A stretch of DNA of 64,000 nt, taken from assembly GCF_039531165.1 (NCBI RefSeq), contig NZ_BAAAPN010000047.1, positions 1 through 64,000 of the forward strand, read 5' to 3'. The stretch comes from Nostocoides_A vanveenii. GTDB lineage: Bacteria; Actinomycetota; Actinomycetes; Actinomycetales; Dermatophilaceae. Position numbers and translations under genes: made by a program. The notes under the pieces were generated by a model that was not told where the DNA came from, searched no databases, and was given only the letters and a program-made list of their open reading frames with translations. The stretch's first letter is position 1, and each line of letters begins with the position of its first letter. Below, piece by piece: positions 8,352 to 16,446 of this stretch.

Positions 8352-9245
8352 ATGAGCCCTCGTGACTTCGTGATGCCCGCCTCGCGCGGGCTCGCCGACC
8401 GCTGCTCGGCCTGGGTGGCCGACCCCGGAGTCTCGCCACCCACCAAGCCCGCCGCGACCGTAATCCTCGTGCGCGACGGAGTCGACGGTGTCGAGGTCTT
8501 TGTGCAGCGGCGGGTCTCGACCATGGCCTTCGCGCCGCGCATGACGGTCTTCCCCGGCGGCAGCGTCGACGCGACGGACTACCAGCCGCTGCCCTGGGCC
8601 GGGCCGAGCCCCACGGAGTGGGCGTCGGTCCTCGCGCCGGCGCCCGGTGGTGAGTTGGACCAGGCCGGCGATCGCCACGAGGGCGATCCAGCCGGTGACG
8701 AGGCCGAGGTGAGCGCCTTCGCGACCGCCGCAGCTGTGGTGACCGCAGCTATCCGCGAGCTCTTCGAGGAGGCGGGTGTGCTGCTGGCGGGGGTGCGCGG
8801 GCATACGGCAATCGAGGCGACGAACACCGCCGACCTGGTGCGCGCCCGCGGGCAGTTGCTCACCCGGGAACGGTCGCTCGCGCAGGTGCTGACCGAGCAC
8901 GAGTTGGTCGCTCGCACCGATCTGCTCGGCTTTCACGCGCACTGGATCACCCCCGAGATCGAACCGCGTCGATACGACACCTACTTCTTCAGCGCCCTGG
9001 TGCCGCCCGGTCAGGCGGCAGACGCCGAGACCACTGAAGCCGAGATCGCCGACTGGGTGCTCGCTTGCGACATCCTGCAGGAGGGCACCGACAGCCTCAT
9101 GCCGCCGACCCGGGTCTGCCTCGAAGCCATCGCGGCCGCACCGTCGGCCGCCGCCTTCGTCGCCGCCCGGCAGCCGGTGCCCACCGTGATGCCGGTGCCC
9201 GTGCTCACCGACCGGGGCTGGGCGATGCGGGCGGACCTGCCGTGA
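8352..9245 (+). CDS. Nudix hydrolase with split Nudix region
   Basis: A 297-residue Nudix hydrolase. The fold begins near KPAATVILVRDG, and the Nudix box is recognisable in two parts: FPGGSVDATD near residue 73 and IRELFEEAGVLL near 133. Between them lies an insertion of some 50 residues rich in Pro, Gly and Asp, so the usual 23-residue box is stretched. Large Nudix proteins of this kind in actinobacteria are of unknown substrate specificity. The stop overlaps the GTG of the next gene by 4 bp, so the two are co-translated. Confidence 0.83.
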   Translation: MSPRDFVMPASRGLADRCSAWVADPGVSPPTKPAATVILVRDGVDGVEVFVQRRVSTMAFAPRMTVFPGGSVDATDYQPLPWAGPSPTEWASVLAPAPGGELDQAGDRHEGDPAGDEAEVSAFATAAAVVTAAIRELFEEAGVLLAGVRGHTAIEATNTADLVRARGQLLTRERSLAQVLTEHELVARTDLLGFHAHWITPEIEPRRYDTYFFSALVPPGQAADAETTEAEIADWVLACDILQEGTDSLMPPTRVCLEAIAAAPSAAAFVAARQPVPTVMPVPVLTDRGWAMRADLP

Positions 9246-10018
9246 CGCCCTGGGCCGGGGGCGAGATCACCCCCCACGCCACGTGCGTGCTCGCGCCGAA
9301 CCCGGGCCCGATGACGCTCGACGGCACTAATACGTGGATCGTGATGGCGCCCGGGAGCACGGCGGCCCTGGTCATCGACCCCGGCCCGGACGATGAAAGC
9401 CACCTCCAGTCCGTATGCCGTGTGGTCGCCGACCGCGGGGCCCGGGTGACGACCACGATCCTCACCCACGCCCACCTCGACCACAGCGCCGGCGCGCCAC
9501 GCTTCGCCGAACTCACAGGGTCGGTCGTGCGCCCCATTGGGCGCGGACACGCCGACCTGGCCGATGGATCGGTGGTGCGGGCCGCGGGGGTGGAGTTGCG
9601 CGTGGTGGCGACGCCCGGGCATACGGCCGATTCGCTGTCCTTCGTCCTCGACGCCGACCACGCGCTGCTGACGGGGGACACCGTCCTGGGGCGCGGCACG
9701 ACGGTGGTCGCGCACCCGGACGGCGAACTCGCGGCCTATCTCGACAGCCTGGAACGGCTGCAGGCGCTCACCGGCGCCGGCGTCGCGACCATCTTGCCCG
9801 GTCACGGCCCGGTGGTCCCGGATGCCTCGGCTCTGGTCGCGTACTACCGGGCGCATCGCGCGGAGCGACTGGAGCAGGTCCGCCAGGCCCTCGCCGATGG
9901 GGCCGACGGTGTCGACGGTGTCCTGGAACGCGTCTATGCCGATGTGCCCCGCGACGTATGGCCGGCCGCCCGCCTCTCGATCGCGGCGCAACTGGCCTAT
10001 CTGGCGGAGCGGCAGTGA
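9242..10018 (+). CDS. Metallo-beta-lactamase-fold hydrolase
   Basis: A 258-residue MBL-fold enzyme. The metal site is THAHLDHSAG (HxHxDH), then GHTADSLSF, GDTVLG and LPGHGPVV, the ligand order of glyoxalase II-like or RNase Z-like hydrolases. The C-terminal third (RLEQVRQALADG ... LAYL) is helical, like the winged-helix tail of LACTB2-type proteins, so a role on RNA or a thioester is possible. The start is the GTG overlapping the Nudix stop (GTGA). It converges on crp with 18 bp between the stops. Rv3677c holds the same position in mycobacteria. Confidence 0.88.
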   Translation: MTPWAGGEITPHATCVLAPNPGPMTLDGTNTWIVMAPGSTAALVIDPGPDDESHLQSVCRVVADRGARVTTTILTHAHLDHSAGAPRFAELTGSVVRPIGRGHADLADGSVVRAAGVELRVVATPGHTADSLSFVLDADHALLTGDTVLGRGTTVVAHPDGELAAYLDSLERLQALTGAGVATILPGHGPVVPDASALVAYYRAHRAERLEQVRQALADGADGVDGVLERVYADVPRDVWPAARLSIAAQLAYLAERQ

Positions 10019-10036
10019 CGCCTGGAGCGTCTGCGG

Positions 10037-10726
10037 TCAGGCGCCGGCGCGCTTGTGCAGGCGCTCGAGGTTCATCAGCAGCACGGCGCGCGCTTCGAGC
10101 TTGATCCAGCCGCGGGTCGCGAAGTCGGCGAGGGCCTTGTTCACGGTCTCGCGGGAGGCGCCGACCAGTTGGGCCAACTCCTCCTGAGTCAGGTCGTGCC
10201 CGACGAGGATGCCGTCCTCGACGGGACGGCCGAAGCGCTGCGAGAGCTCCAGGAGGGCCTTGGCGACGCGGCCGGGCACATCGGTGAAGACCAGGTCGGC
10301 GAGGGATTCGTTGGTGCGCCGCAGCCGGCGGGCCAAGGCGGCGAGCAGAGTAAAGGACACCTGCGGGCGGGCGACCAGGTAGGTGTGCAGCGCATCGGTG
10401 GTCAGCCCGACGAGTTGGGTCTCGGCCACGGCCGTCGCGGTCGCGGTGCGCGGGCCGGGATCGAACAGGCTCAGCTCACCGAACATCTCGCCCGGGCCCA
10501 GGATCGCCAGGAGGTTCTCGCGACCATCGGAGCTGGTGCGACCGAGCTTGACCTTGCCCTCGGTGATGACATAGAGCCGATCACCGGGGTCGCCCTCGTG
10601 GAAGAGGATGTCGCTGCGCTCCATATGGAGCGGCGTCATCGAGGAGAGCAGGTCACTCGTCGCCTGCTCATCAAGCCCAGCGAACAGGGGCGAACGGCGC
10701 AATACGTCGAGGTCCACGGGCCGCAT
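10037..10726 (-). CDS. crp: Crp/Fnr-family transcriptional regulator
   Basis: A 229-residue cAMP receptor protein homolog. Residues about 1-120 form the cyclic-nucleotide domain, with the phosphate-binding cassette seen in GEMFGELSLFDPGPRTATATA (allowing one change from the E. coli RTA pattern). The C terminus carries the winged helix with recognition segment TQEELAQLVGASRETVNKAL. The ATG of MRPVDLDVLRR gives the length usual for actinobacterial Crp (about 224); the longer upstream frame lacks similarity, and a GTG two codons later is an alternative. It is divergent from nth, as Rv3676 is from Rv3674c. It probably controls carbon and acetate genes such as acs, though I see only one plausible site in the window. 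Confidence 0.93.
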   Translation of the reverse strand: MRPVDLDVLRRSPLFAGLDEQATSDLLSSMTPLHMERSDILFHEGDPGDRLYVITEGKVKLGRTSSDGRENLLAILGPGEMFGELSLFDPGPRTATATAVAETQLVGLTTDALHTYLVARPQVSFTLLAALARRLRRTNESLADLVFTDVPGRVAKALLELSQRFGRPVEDGILVGHDLTQEELAQLVGASRETVNKALADFATRGWIKLEARAVLLMNLERLHKRAGA

Positions 10727-10825
10727 TCTGCCATGGGCGTAGCGCACAGTAGCCCGAGCGACGGTGGAGCCTGCGGTCTGCGTGGGCTTGTCGGTGGCCC
10801 CGGCTAGATTGGCAGCGCGCGGACG

Positions 10826-10843
10826 GGCTGCCGGCCGGCAGCC
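10826..10843. promoter_or_regulatory. 18-bp perfect palindrome between crp and nth
   Basis: GGCTGCCGGCCGGCAGCC is its own reverse complement. It lies in the 179-bp space between divergent crp and nth, 63 bp before the nth start. It could be an operator or an mRNA stem. GC-rich palindromes arise readily by chance at this composition. Confidence 0.3.
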
Positions 10844-10905
10844 GCGCCGAGAGTCGGTGTGCGCCATTCGAGACGGCCGCAGACCGGGAAAGGAGCGATG
10901 GCACG

Positions 10906-11787
10906 GTGGTCGATGACGCCTTGAGCCGGGTCCGCCGCGCTCGCAAGATCTACCGCGACCTCGCCGCGTTCTATCCGTATGCCCATTGCGAACTCGATTT
11001 CGCGACGCCCCTCCAACTCCTCGTCGCCACGATCCTGTCCGCCCAGACGACGGATGTCGGGGTCAACAAGGTCACGCCCGACCTCTTCGCGCGCTACCCC
11101 GACGCTGCGGCGCTGGCCGGCGCCGATCGCGAGCAGCTCGAAGCGCTCATCAAACCGACCGGCTTCTTCCGGGCCAAGGCCGATTCCCTGATCAAACTCG
11201 GTGACGCGCTCGTGGAGAACTTCGGCGGCGAGGTCCCGCGCCGGATGGCGCAGCTGGTGACCCTGCCCGGAGTCGGCCGCAAGACCGCGAATGTCGTGCT
11301 AGGCAACGCCTTCGGCGTGCCGGGCATCACGGTCGACACCCACTTCGGCCGGTTGGTGCGGCGGTGGCACTGGACCCAGGAGGAGGACCCGGTCAAGGTC
11401 GAGGCCGCGGTCGGTGCCCTCATCCCCAAGCGCGACTGGACGATGCTCTCGCACGTCGTGATCTTCCACGGCCGGCGCATCTGCCATGCCAAACGGCCCG
11501 CTTGCGGGGCGTGCCCGATCGCGCGGCTGTGCCCCTCCTACGGGATCGGCGAGACCGACCCCGCTAAGGCCCGCACGTTGCTCACGTTCGAGCTCGCTCC
11601 CGGCGCCGCACCGCCGGCCGCTTCCGCGCCGTCGGCTGCTTCCGCGCCGTCGGTGTTGGCCGCGCCGTCGGCGCCTGCCGCGCCGTCGGAGTTAGCCGTG
11701 GCGGCGCCCGTTCCGTCTGCGGGCCCCGGAATCGCCGGATCGCCGGCAAGTCCCGTGGCGACCGCCGCCGACCCGGAGACCGTATGA
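10906..11787 (+). CDS. nth: Endonuclease III
   Basis: A 293-residue DNA glycosylase/AP lyase that removes oxidised pyrimidines. The helix-hairpin-helix is LPGVGRKTANVVL near residue 124, holding the catalytic lysine, and VDTHFGRL supplies the catalytic aspartate. The 4Fe-4S cluster ligands are C-X6-C-X2-C-X5-C near residues 191-207. The catalytic fold ends near residue 225; the remaining 65 or so residues are an Ala/Pro/Ser-rich low-complexity tail absent from classical Nth. The GTG start has AAAGGAG about 9 bp upstream; an ATG 8 bp earlier is out of frame. The stop overlaps the CoA Nudix start by 4 bp. Confidence 0.95.
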   Translation: MVDDALSRVRRARKIYRDLAAFYPYAHCELDFATPLQLLVATILSAQTTDVGVNKVTPDLFARYPDAAALAGADREQLEALIKPTGFFRAKADSLIKLGDALVENFGGEVPRRMAQLVTLPGVGRKTANVVLGNAFGVPGITVDTHFGRLVRRWHWTQEEDPVKVEAAVGALIPKRDWTMLSHVVIFHGRRICHAKRPACGACPIARLCPSYGIGETDPAKARTLLTFELAPGAAPPAASAPSAASAPSVLAAPSAPAAPSELAVAAPVPSAGPGIAGSPASPVATAADPETV

Positions 11788-12446
11788 CGCCCGCCCCCGA
11801 TTGGCTGCGCAGCATCCCCGATCGACTGGCCGGGGTGGACGCCGACTGGTTTCGCGAGTTCGCCCCGCCCCCGAACGTCGAGCGGCATTCGGCTGTGCTG
11901 ATGCTCTTCGGCGAAGGGCCCGATGGTGGCCCGGACGTGCTGCTCACCGAACGCGGCGCGCAGTTGCGCGCCCACGCCAGCCAGGTCTCCTTCCCCGGCG
12001 GTCGCCTCGACCCCGAGGACGACGGGGCGATCGGTGCGGCGTTGCGAGAGGCCGAGGAGGAGGTCGGCGTCGATCCGGCGGGCGTCGACGTGGTCTTCGA
12101 GTTGCCGCCGCTCTATCTGACGCCGAGCCAGAATGCCGTGACCCCGATCGGGGCTTGGTGGCACACGCCGTCGGCCGTCTCGGTGCTCAGCCCGATCGAG
12201 GTCGAGCGGGTGGTTAGAGTCCCGATCGCCGAGCTCACCGATCCGGCCAATCGCTTCCTGGTGGACACGGCGATCGGTTATGTCAGCCCGGGGTTCGACG
12301 TGCGCGGGCTCTTCGTGTGGGGTTTCACTGCGAAGTTGCTCGACGTCACCCTGGATCTGGCCGGCCTGTCGCGGCCCTGGGACGAGCGCGCGCGCAGACC
12401 GCTGCCGGCGCACGTGCTGGACGCGATCATGCGCCGCCCGCGCTGA
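11784..12446 (+). CDS. Nudix CoA pyrophosphatase
   Basis: A 220-residue Nudix hydrolase. The box GGRLDPEDDGAIGAALREAEEEVG keeps all catalytic positions (G-x5-E-x7-RE-xx-EE-x-G, read by eye with one spacing shift), and the LLTERGAQLRAHASQVSFPGG lead-in (shortened here) is the UPF0035 signature of CoA pyrophosphatases, which cleave CoA to 4'-phosphopantetheine and adenosine 3',5'-bisphosphate. The ATG overlaps the nth stop by 4 bp, as Rv3672c follows the nth region in mycobacteria. The expected next gene of that order, the serine protease marP, is absent. Confidence 0.9.
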   Translation: MTPAPDWLRSIPDRLAGVDADWFREFAPPPNVERHSAVLMLFGEGPDGGPDVLLTERGAQLRAHASQVSFPGGRLDPEDDGAIGAALREAEEEVGVDPAGVDVVFELPPLYLTPSQNAVTPIGAWWHTPSAVSVLSPIEVERVVRVPIAELTDPANRFLVDTAIGYVSPGFDVRGLFVWGFTAKLLDVTLDLAGLSRPWDERARRPLPAHVLDAIMRRPR

Positions 12447-12581
12447 GCTGTGGTCGCGCGATGCGCTGGCCTCACGGCTCTGCCCGACACCGACGTCGCT
12501 CTCCTCTGCGACGGACCCCTCGCCGGCTGAGCGCTCGCGGCCGGCATCCTGTCCGTGTGCCGATAGGCCTCGCACCGCTCG

Positions 12582-12601
12582 GCAACGCAGCGTGGCGTTG
12601 C
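12582..12601 (+). terminator. Possible hairpin after CoA Nudix gene
   Basis: GCAACGC and GCGTTGC pair across a 6-nt loop in the 208-bp space between the convergent Nudix and monooxygenase genes. It is about 135 bp past the Nudix stop, far for a terminator, and has no T-tract. Confidence 0.25.
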
Positions 12602-12654
12602 GTCGCTACCTGGCGACGGCTCGGCGGGGCGCGATCGTCTCGTGCGTTGGCGGA

Positions 12655-12966
12655 CTACGGGAGCTTGGACGCGAGGACGTCGGCCGCCAGGATCTCGGGT
12701 GCTGCGCCGAGGAGGTGCTGGTTGGCCATCAGGGCTGCGACGATGGCGCCGTTGGCGTGGGCGTCGCGAGCGGCCTCGTCGGGGAATGCATCGAAGATCC
12801 AGAAGGTGTCGGCGTGGGTCCTGACCGCGAACCAGACAATCGTTCCTACTTCTTCGTTGGCGAGCGCGACAGCGCCGGCGAGCAGATCGGCGAGCGCGTC
12901 GTGCTGTCCATCGGCCGCGACGATCTTGGCGACGAAGGCATACGGAAGTGATGCGGGTGTGGACAT
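12655..12966 (-). CDS. Antibiotic biosynthesis monooxygenase (ABM) domain protein
   Basis: A 103-residue ABM-fold protein of the YgiN or quinol-monooxygenase type: a first strand AFVAKIVAADGQ, helix ALADLLAGAVALANEE, strand IVWFAVRTHADTFWIFDAF and closing helix AARDAHANGAIVAALM. Such proteins are cofactor-free dimeric oxygenases acting on quinols or polyketides, or have lost activity; the substrate here is unknown. The ATG follows AGGAGAACCCCTC, a clear ribosome-binding site. It is divergent from the GlxA-type regulator, which probably controls it. The pair interrupts an otherwise conserved gene order. Confidence 0.82.
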   Translation of the reverse strand: MSTPASLPYAFVAKIVAADGQHDALADLLAGAVALANEEVGTIVWFAVRTHADTFWIFDAFPDEAARDAHANGAIVAALMANQHLLGAAPEILAADVLASKLP

Positions 12967-13074
12967 GAGGGGTTCTCCTAGGTGTCGAGGTTTCTTGGTG
13001 AAGCGAGTCCAGCGTATGACGAGCAAGAGCGTGTGAGAAGTGGCGTATACGGCAGTATTGCTATTGTTCGCGCC

Positions 13075-14016
13075 ATGCGTATCGGACTGATCGCGATCGA
13101 CGGCTGCTTCGGTTCGGCTGTCGCGTCGGTCATCGACATCGTGCGGGTGGCCGACGGAGCCCGCGGCGATGTCGACCCGCGGATCGACCCGATCGAACTC
13201 GCCATCCTCGGACCGAAACGGAGAGTGTCCACGACGGCATCGATGACCCTGTCGGTGGACCACCCGCTGTCGGAGTCCGCAGAGTTCGACGTGGTCGTCG
13301 TCCCTGCGCTTGGAACCCTCACGGCCGCCGCTACCAACGACGCCCTCCAGAGCCGAGATGCTCGTTCGGTCATCGCCTCGCTCGGGCGCCTCGACGACGC
13401 GACCACCCGGATCGCCGCGGCGTGCACCGGCGTGTTCGCTGTCGCCGAGACCGGACGGATGCATCATCGGCGGGCGACGACCAGCTGGTTCCTGGGGCCG
13501 GAGTTCCTGAAGCGCTATCCGACCGTCGCCCTCGATCTCGACACCATGGTCGTGGTCGACGGGAACCTCGTCACCGCCGGCGCCGCGTTCGCCCACATCG
13601 ACCTCGCGCTCTCACTCGTGCGATCGATCAGCCCCGACCTGGCCCAACATGTCGCCAAGCTCCTCATCATCGACGAGCGTCCGTCGCAGGCGGCCTTCGT
13701 CGCCTACGAACATCTCCGGCACGAGGACCCGATCGTCGTCGAGTTCGAACGCTTCGTGCGCGCCCGCCTGGACGAACCGTTCAACGTCGCCTTCGTCGCG
13801 CAGTCGCTCGGCACCAGCCGGCGCACCCTCGAACGACGAGTCCGTGCGGCGCTCAACCTCACTCCGCTCGGCTTCGTCCAACGGCTTCGCATCGAACGAG
13901 CTCGGCACCTCTCAGCAACCACGGACCTTACCTCCGCCGAGATCGCGCGACGGGTCGGCTACGCGAACGCCGAGACTCTGCGCTCCCTCCTGCGTAGGGA
14001 GCGACGCCGTTCCTGA
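13075..14016 (+). CDS. GlxA-type AraC-family regulator with DJ-1/PfpI domain
   Basis: A 313-residue regulator. The N-terminal half is a DJ-1/PfpI-like (class I glutamine amidotransferase-like) domain with the nucleophile-elbow region AAACTGVFAVAETG near residue 121; the C-terminal third is an AraC-type double helix-turn-helix (VAFVAQSLGTSRRTLERRV, then SAEIARRVGYANAETL). These proteins sense small metabolites and activate adjacent oxidoreductase genes. The last helix after ETLRSLLRRE is short, so the canonical FSRAFKRxFG block is abridged. The space to the divergent ABM gene is comparatively AT-rich, with TATTGT 7 bp before the ATG, which would suit a leaderless transcript. Confidence 0.86.
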   Translation: MRIGLIAIDGCFGSAVASVIDIVRVADGARGDVDPRIDPIELAILGPKRRVSTTASMTLSVDHPLSESAEFDVVVVPALGTLTAAATNDALQSRDARSVIASLGRLDDATTRIAAACTGVFAVAETGRMHHRRATTSWFLGPEFLKRYPTVALDLDTMVVVDGNLVTAGAAFAHIDLALSLVRSISPDLAQHVAKLLIIDERPSQAAFVAYEHLRHEDPIVVEFERFVRARLDEPFNVAFVAQSLGTSRRTLERRVRAALNLTPLGFVQRLRIERARHLSATTDLTSAEIARRVGYANAETLRSLLRRERRRS

Positions 14017-14472
14017 CCTATCGCCATGCCTGTAGCCGGTGTCCTAGTGCTCGACTGGAACCACCTCTCAGCACGTCGCGTCGACGCTCCTGCGTCGCCC
14101 CTGGACGACCCACTCGACACGCCCGCAGCACAGGCCATGTGACGTGTCCCGGCTTCCCGGACGGTCGGGGTTGGGTGGCTGTGATGTCGCTGCGTTCTCG
14201 TCGAGGGGGTCAGCAGACTCGATCAGGGTCGATTGGGATGAGACGCGAAGGCGGTCAGGTCAGGGCGGCCGAAGCCGGCCGGCGGGGTAGCGTCGGTCAC
14301 GTCGAGGTCTTTCGGATGGATGGCGTAGGAACCTCCATCGTCGGGAGACCTCGACGTCTATCTGCGGACCGACGCGCCCGGCCGACCTACACCCTCATCT
14401 GGGAAGAGCCCCTTTGGGCCGATAGCTGCGTGAAGCCCTCGCCTCGCGCGCCGGGCAGCGGCGTCGCAGACG
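14017..14472. other. 456-bp non-coding stretch
   Basis: No reading frame here has convincing codon bias or a ribosome-binding site. Inverted copies of GTCGAGGTC lie at 14301-14309 and 14347-14355. The stretch separates the GlxA regulator from the DUF1469 gene and marks the edge of the block that replaces marP in the expected order. It could be the remnant of an inserted element or a decayed gene, but I cannot recognise a transposase or terminal repeats. Confidence 0.4.
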
Positions 14473-14898
14473 TCAGGCCGCGGACTTGACCGCGGCGATC
14501 GTCTTCCCGGCCTCGGCGATGGCCTTCTCGGGCTTGGGCTTGGCCTGCGACAACGCCTTCTTGCCCAGCAGGCCCAGGACTGCGGCGACCAGGAAGAGCA
14601 GCACGGTGACGATCGCATAGGCCGCGGACGCCGGCAGCCAGATGTCGAGCACCTGCGCCAACGTGTGCAGCAAGAAGATCACGCCCAGCAGGCCCATGAA
14701 GGCGGCGCCGCCGAGCAGCCCGGCACCCTTGCCGCCGATCTTGAGGCCGCCGGTCACTTCGGCCTTGGCCAGCGCGATCTCGCTGCGAACCAAGGTCGAC
14801 ATCTCGCGGCTCGCGTCAGCGACGAGTTGCCCGATGGTGCGTTCGCCATCGATGTCGAGCGGCCGGTTGTCCAGCGGTGAGCTTCCCACGTCGCTCAC
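14473..14898 (-). CDS. DUF1469 (holin-X-like) membrane protein
   Basis: About 141 residues. Two adjacent membrane helices (GLLGGAAFMGLLGVIFLLHT and a second starting AAYAIVTVLLFLVAA) form the DUF1469 or phage-holin-X hairpin. They are preceded by an amphipathic helix with TIGQLVADASREMSTLV and followed by a Lys/Ala-rich tail. The name derives from remote similarity; there is no sign of phage. The function is unknown; actinobacterial members sit near envelope genes (Rv3669 region). Starts are ambiguous: the GTG used here, another GTG 9 bp later with AAGG better spaced, or an ATG 39 bp earlier. Confidence 0.8.
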   Translation of the reverse strand: MSDVGSSPLDNRPLDIDGERTIGQLVADASREMSTLVRSEIALAKAEVTGGLKIGGKGAGLLGGAAFMGLLGVIFLLHTLAQVLDIWLPASAAYAIVTVLLFLVAAVLGLLGKKALSQAKPKPEKAIAEAGKTIAAVKSAA

Positions 14899-14958
14899 CT
14901 TAGCCGCCCGTGGGGGCGACGACCGTGATCCCCGCAACCGGAATACATCACGGAAGGC

Positions 14959-16275
14959 TCAAGCCTGTTGGTAGAGGTCCGGCGTGCCGTCCCCGTCCTC
15001 GTCCGCGGTCTCCCGCTTCTCCACCTCACGGTAGTGCGCGTTGCGCCGTCGCAGCAGGACCCCGGCCAACAGAGCGGCCAACAGCGAGCCGGCAAGCACA
15101 CCGACCTTGACATGGTCGTCGCGCTCGTGGCCGGCGCCGAAGGCCAACTCGCCCACGAGCAAGGAGACCGTGAATCCGATTCCGGTGAGCAGGGCGACCG
15201 CGCAGACATCGATCCACGCGAGTGACTCATCGAGATCCGCCCGGGTGAACCGCGCGGTCACATACGTCCCGGCCAGCACGCCGATGAACTTCCCCGCGAC
15301 CAGGCCGGCGATCACGCCATAGGTGATCGGGTCGCGCAGCGCCCCGCCCAGGCCACCACCGACGACGGTCACCCCGGCCGCGAAGAAGGCGAAGACCGGC
15401 ACGGCCACACCGGCCGAGAGCGGCCGCAAGCGGTGCTCCATCCGGTGGGCGATGTCGCTCGTGCGCGAGTGCTTGCTCAGGGCCGGCACCGATGCGCGGG
15501 GCTTGACCGGGACGGTGAGCGCGAGCAGCACTCCGGCAACGGTGGCGTGCACACCGGAGGCGTGGACCAGCGCCCACGCGAGGGCGGCGAGCGGGACGAG
15601 AGCCACGGCATACGTCATGCGTCGCTGCGCGAGCGCGCCGAAGGCAGCAATCGGGACGAGCGCGAGCAGCAGGGGCCAGATCTGGAAGTCCGCGGTGTAG
15701 AAGGCGGCGATGATGACGATGGCGATCAGGTCGTCGACGACCGCCAAGGTCAGGAGGAAGGCCCGCAGCGCCGACGGTAGGTGCGAGCCCAGCACCGCCA
15801 GGACGGCCAGGGCGAAGGCGATATCGGTGGCCGCCGGGATGGCCCACCCGCCGATCGCCACGGCGTCGCCGCCGCCGAGGACGACCACGCCGATATAGAC
15901 GAGCACGGGGATCACGACGCCGCAGTTTGCCGCGACCACGGGCACGGCGGCCTTGGCCGGGTCGCGTAGGTCGCCCACGAGCAACTCGCGCTTGAGTTCC
16001 AGGCCGGCGACGAAGAAGAAGACGGCCAGCAGGCCGTCGGCGGCCCAGTGCCCCAGACTCAGCCGCAGGCGACCCCAATCGACGCCGACCTTGAGGTCGC
16101 GCAGCGCGGCATATGACTCGCGCCAGGGGCTGTTCGCCCAGATCAGGGCGAGGAGTGCGGCGCCGAGCAGGAGGCCGCCACCGACGGTCTCGGTGCGCAG
16201 GGCGGCGCGGATGGTCTGGGCCTCGGCCCAAGATGGACGTGCGAGCGCACGGCGGCGCAACGGCGAAAGGGTCAT
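14959..16275 (-). CDS. nhaA: Na+/H+ antiporter NhaA
   Basis: A 438-residue, about 12-helix antiporter that exchanges one Na+ for two H+. The ion site is visible as PAATDIAFALAVLA and LTLAVVDDLIAIVII, whose aspartates correspond to Asp133 and the Asp163/164 pair of E. coli NhaA. The FFFVAGLELKREL block is the family's helix III signature. The charged C-terminal tail (EVEKRETADEDGDG) is cytoplasmic. The start is the ATG; a TTG one codon earlier opens the same frame. It follows a divergent esterase gene and probably helps pH and sodium homeostasis. Confidence 0.95.
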   Translation of the reverse strand: MTLSPLRRRALARPSWAEAQTIRAALRTETVGGGLLLGAALLALIWANSPWRESYAALRDLKVGVDWGRLRLSLGHWAADGLLAVFFFVAGLELKRELLVGDLRDPAKAAVPVVAANCGVVIPVLVYIGVVVLGGGDAVAIGGWAIPAATDIAFALAVLAVLGSHLPSALRAFLLTLAVVDDLIAIVIIAAFYTADFQIWPLLLALVPIAAFGALAQRRMTYAVALVPLAALAWALVHASGVHATVAGVLLALTVPVKPRASVPALSKHSRTSDIAHRMEHRLRPLSAGVAVPVFAFFAAGVTVVGGGLGGALRDPITYGVIAGLVAGKFIGVLAGTYVTARFTRADLDESLAWIDVCAVALLTGIGFTVSLLVGELAFGAGHERDDHVKVGVLAGSLLAALLAGVLLRRRNAHYREVEKRETADEDGDGTPDLYQQA

Positions 16276-16446
16276 CAACTGCCTTCGCTTCGGGGTCGGT
16301 CACGGACATTGCCGACCAGACTTCCCGGCGCGCCAGAACAGCCATCTTACCGGACCGGTCCAGGTGCACCCTCCCAGGCGATGCGCAGCCGGCGATCAGC
16401 CGACCAGCAGCCGGCGGTCCGACGATGACCACGGAGGTGGTCCATT

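Noticed and set aside
14473..14898. Prophage holin
   Set aside because: The similarity is to the chromosomal DUF1469 family; no lysin, structural or integrase genes are nearby.
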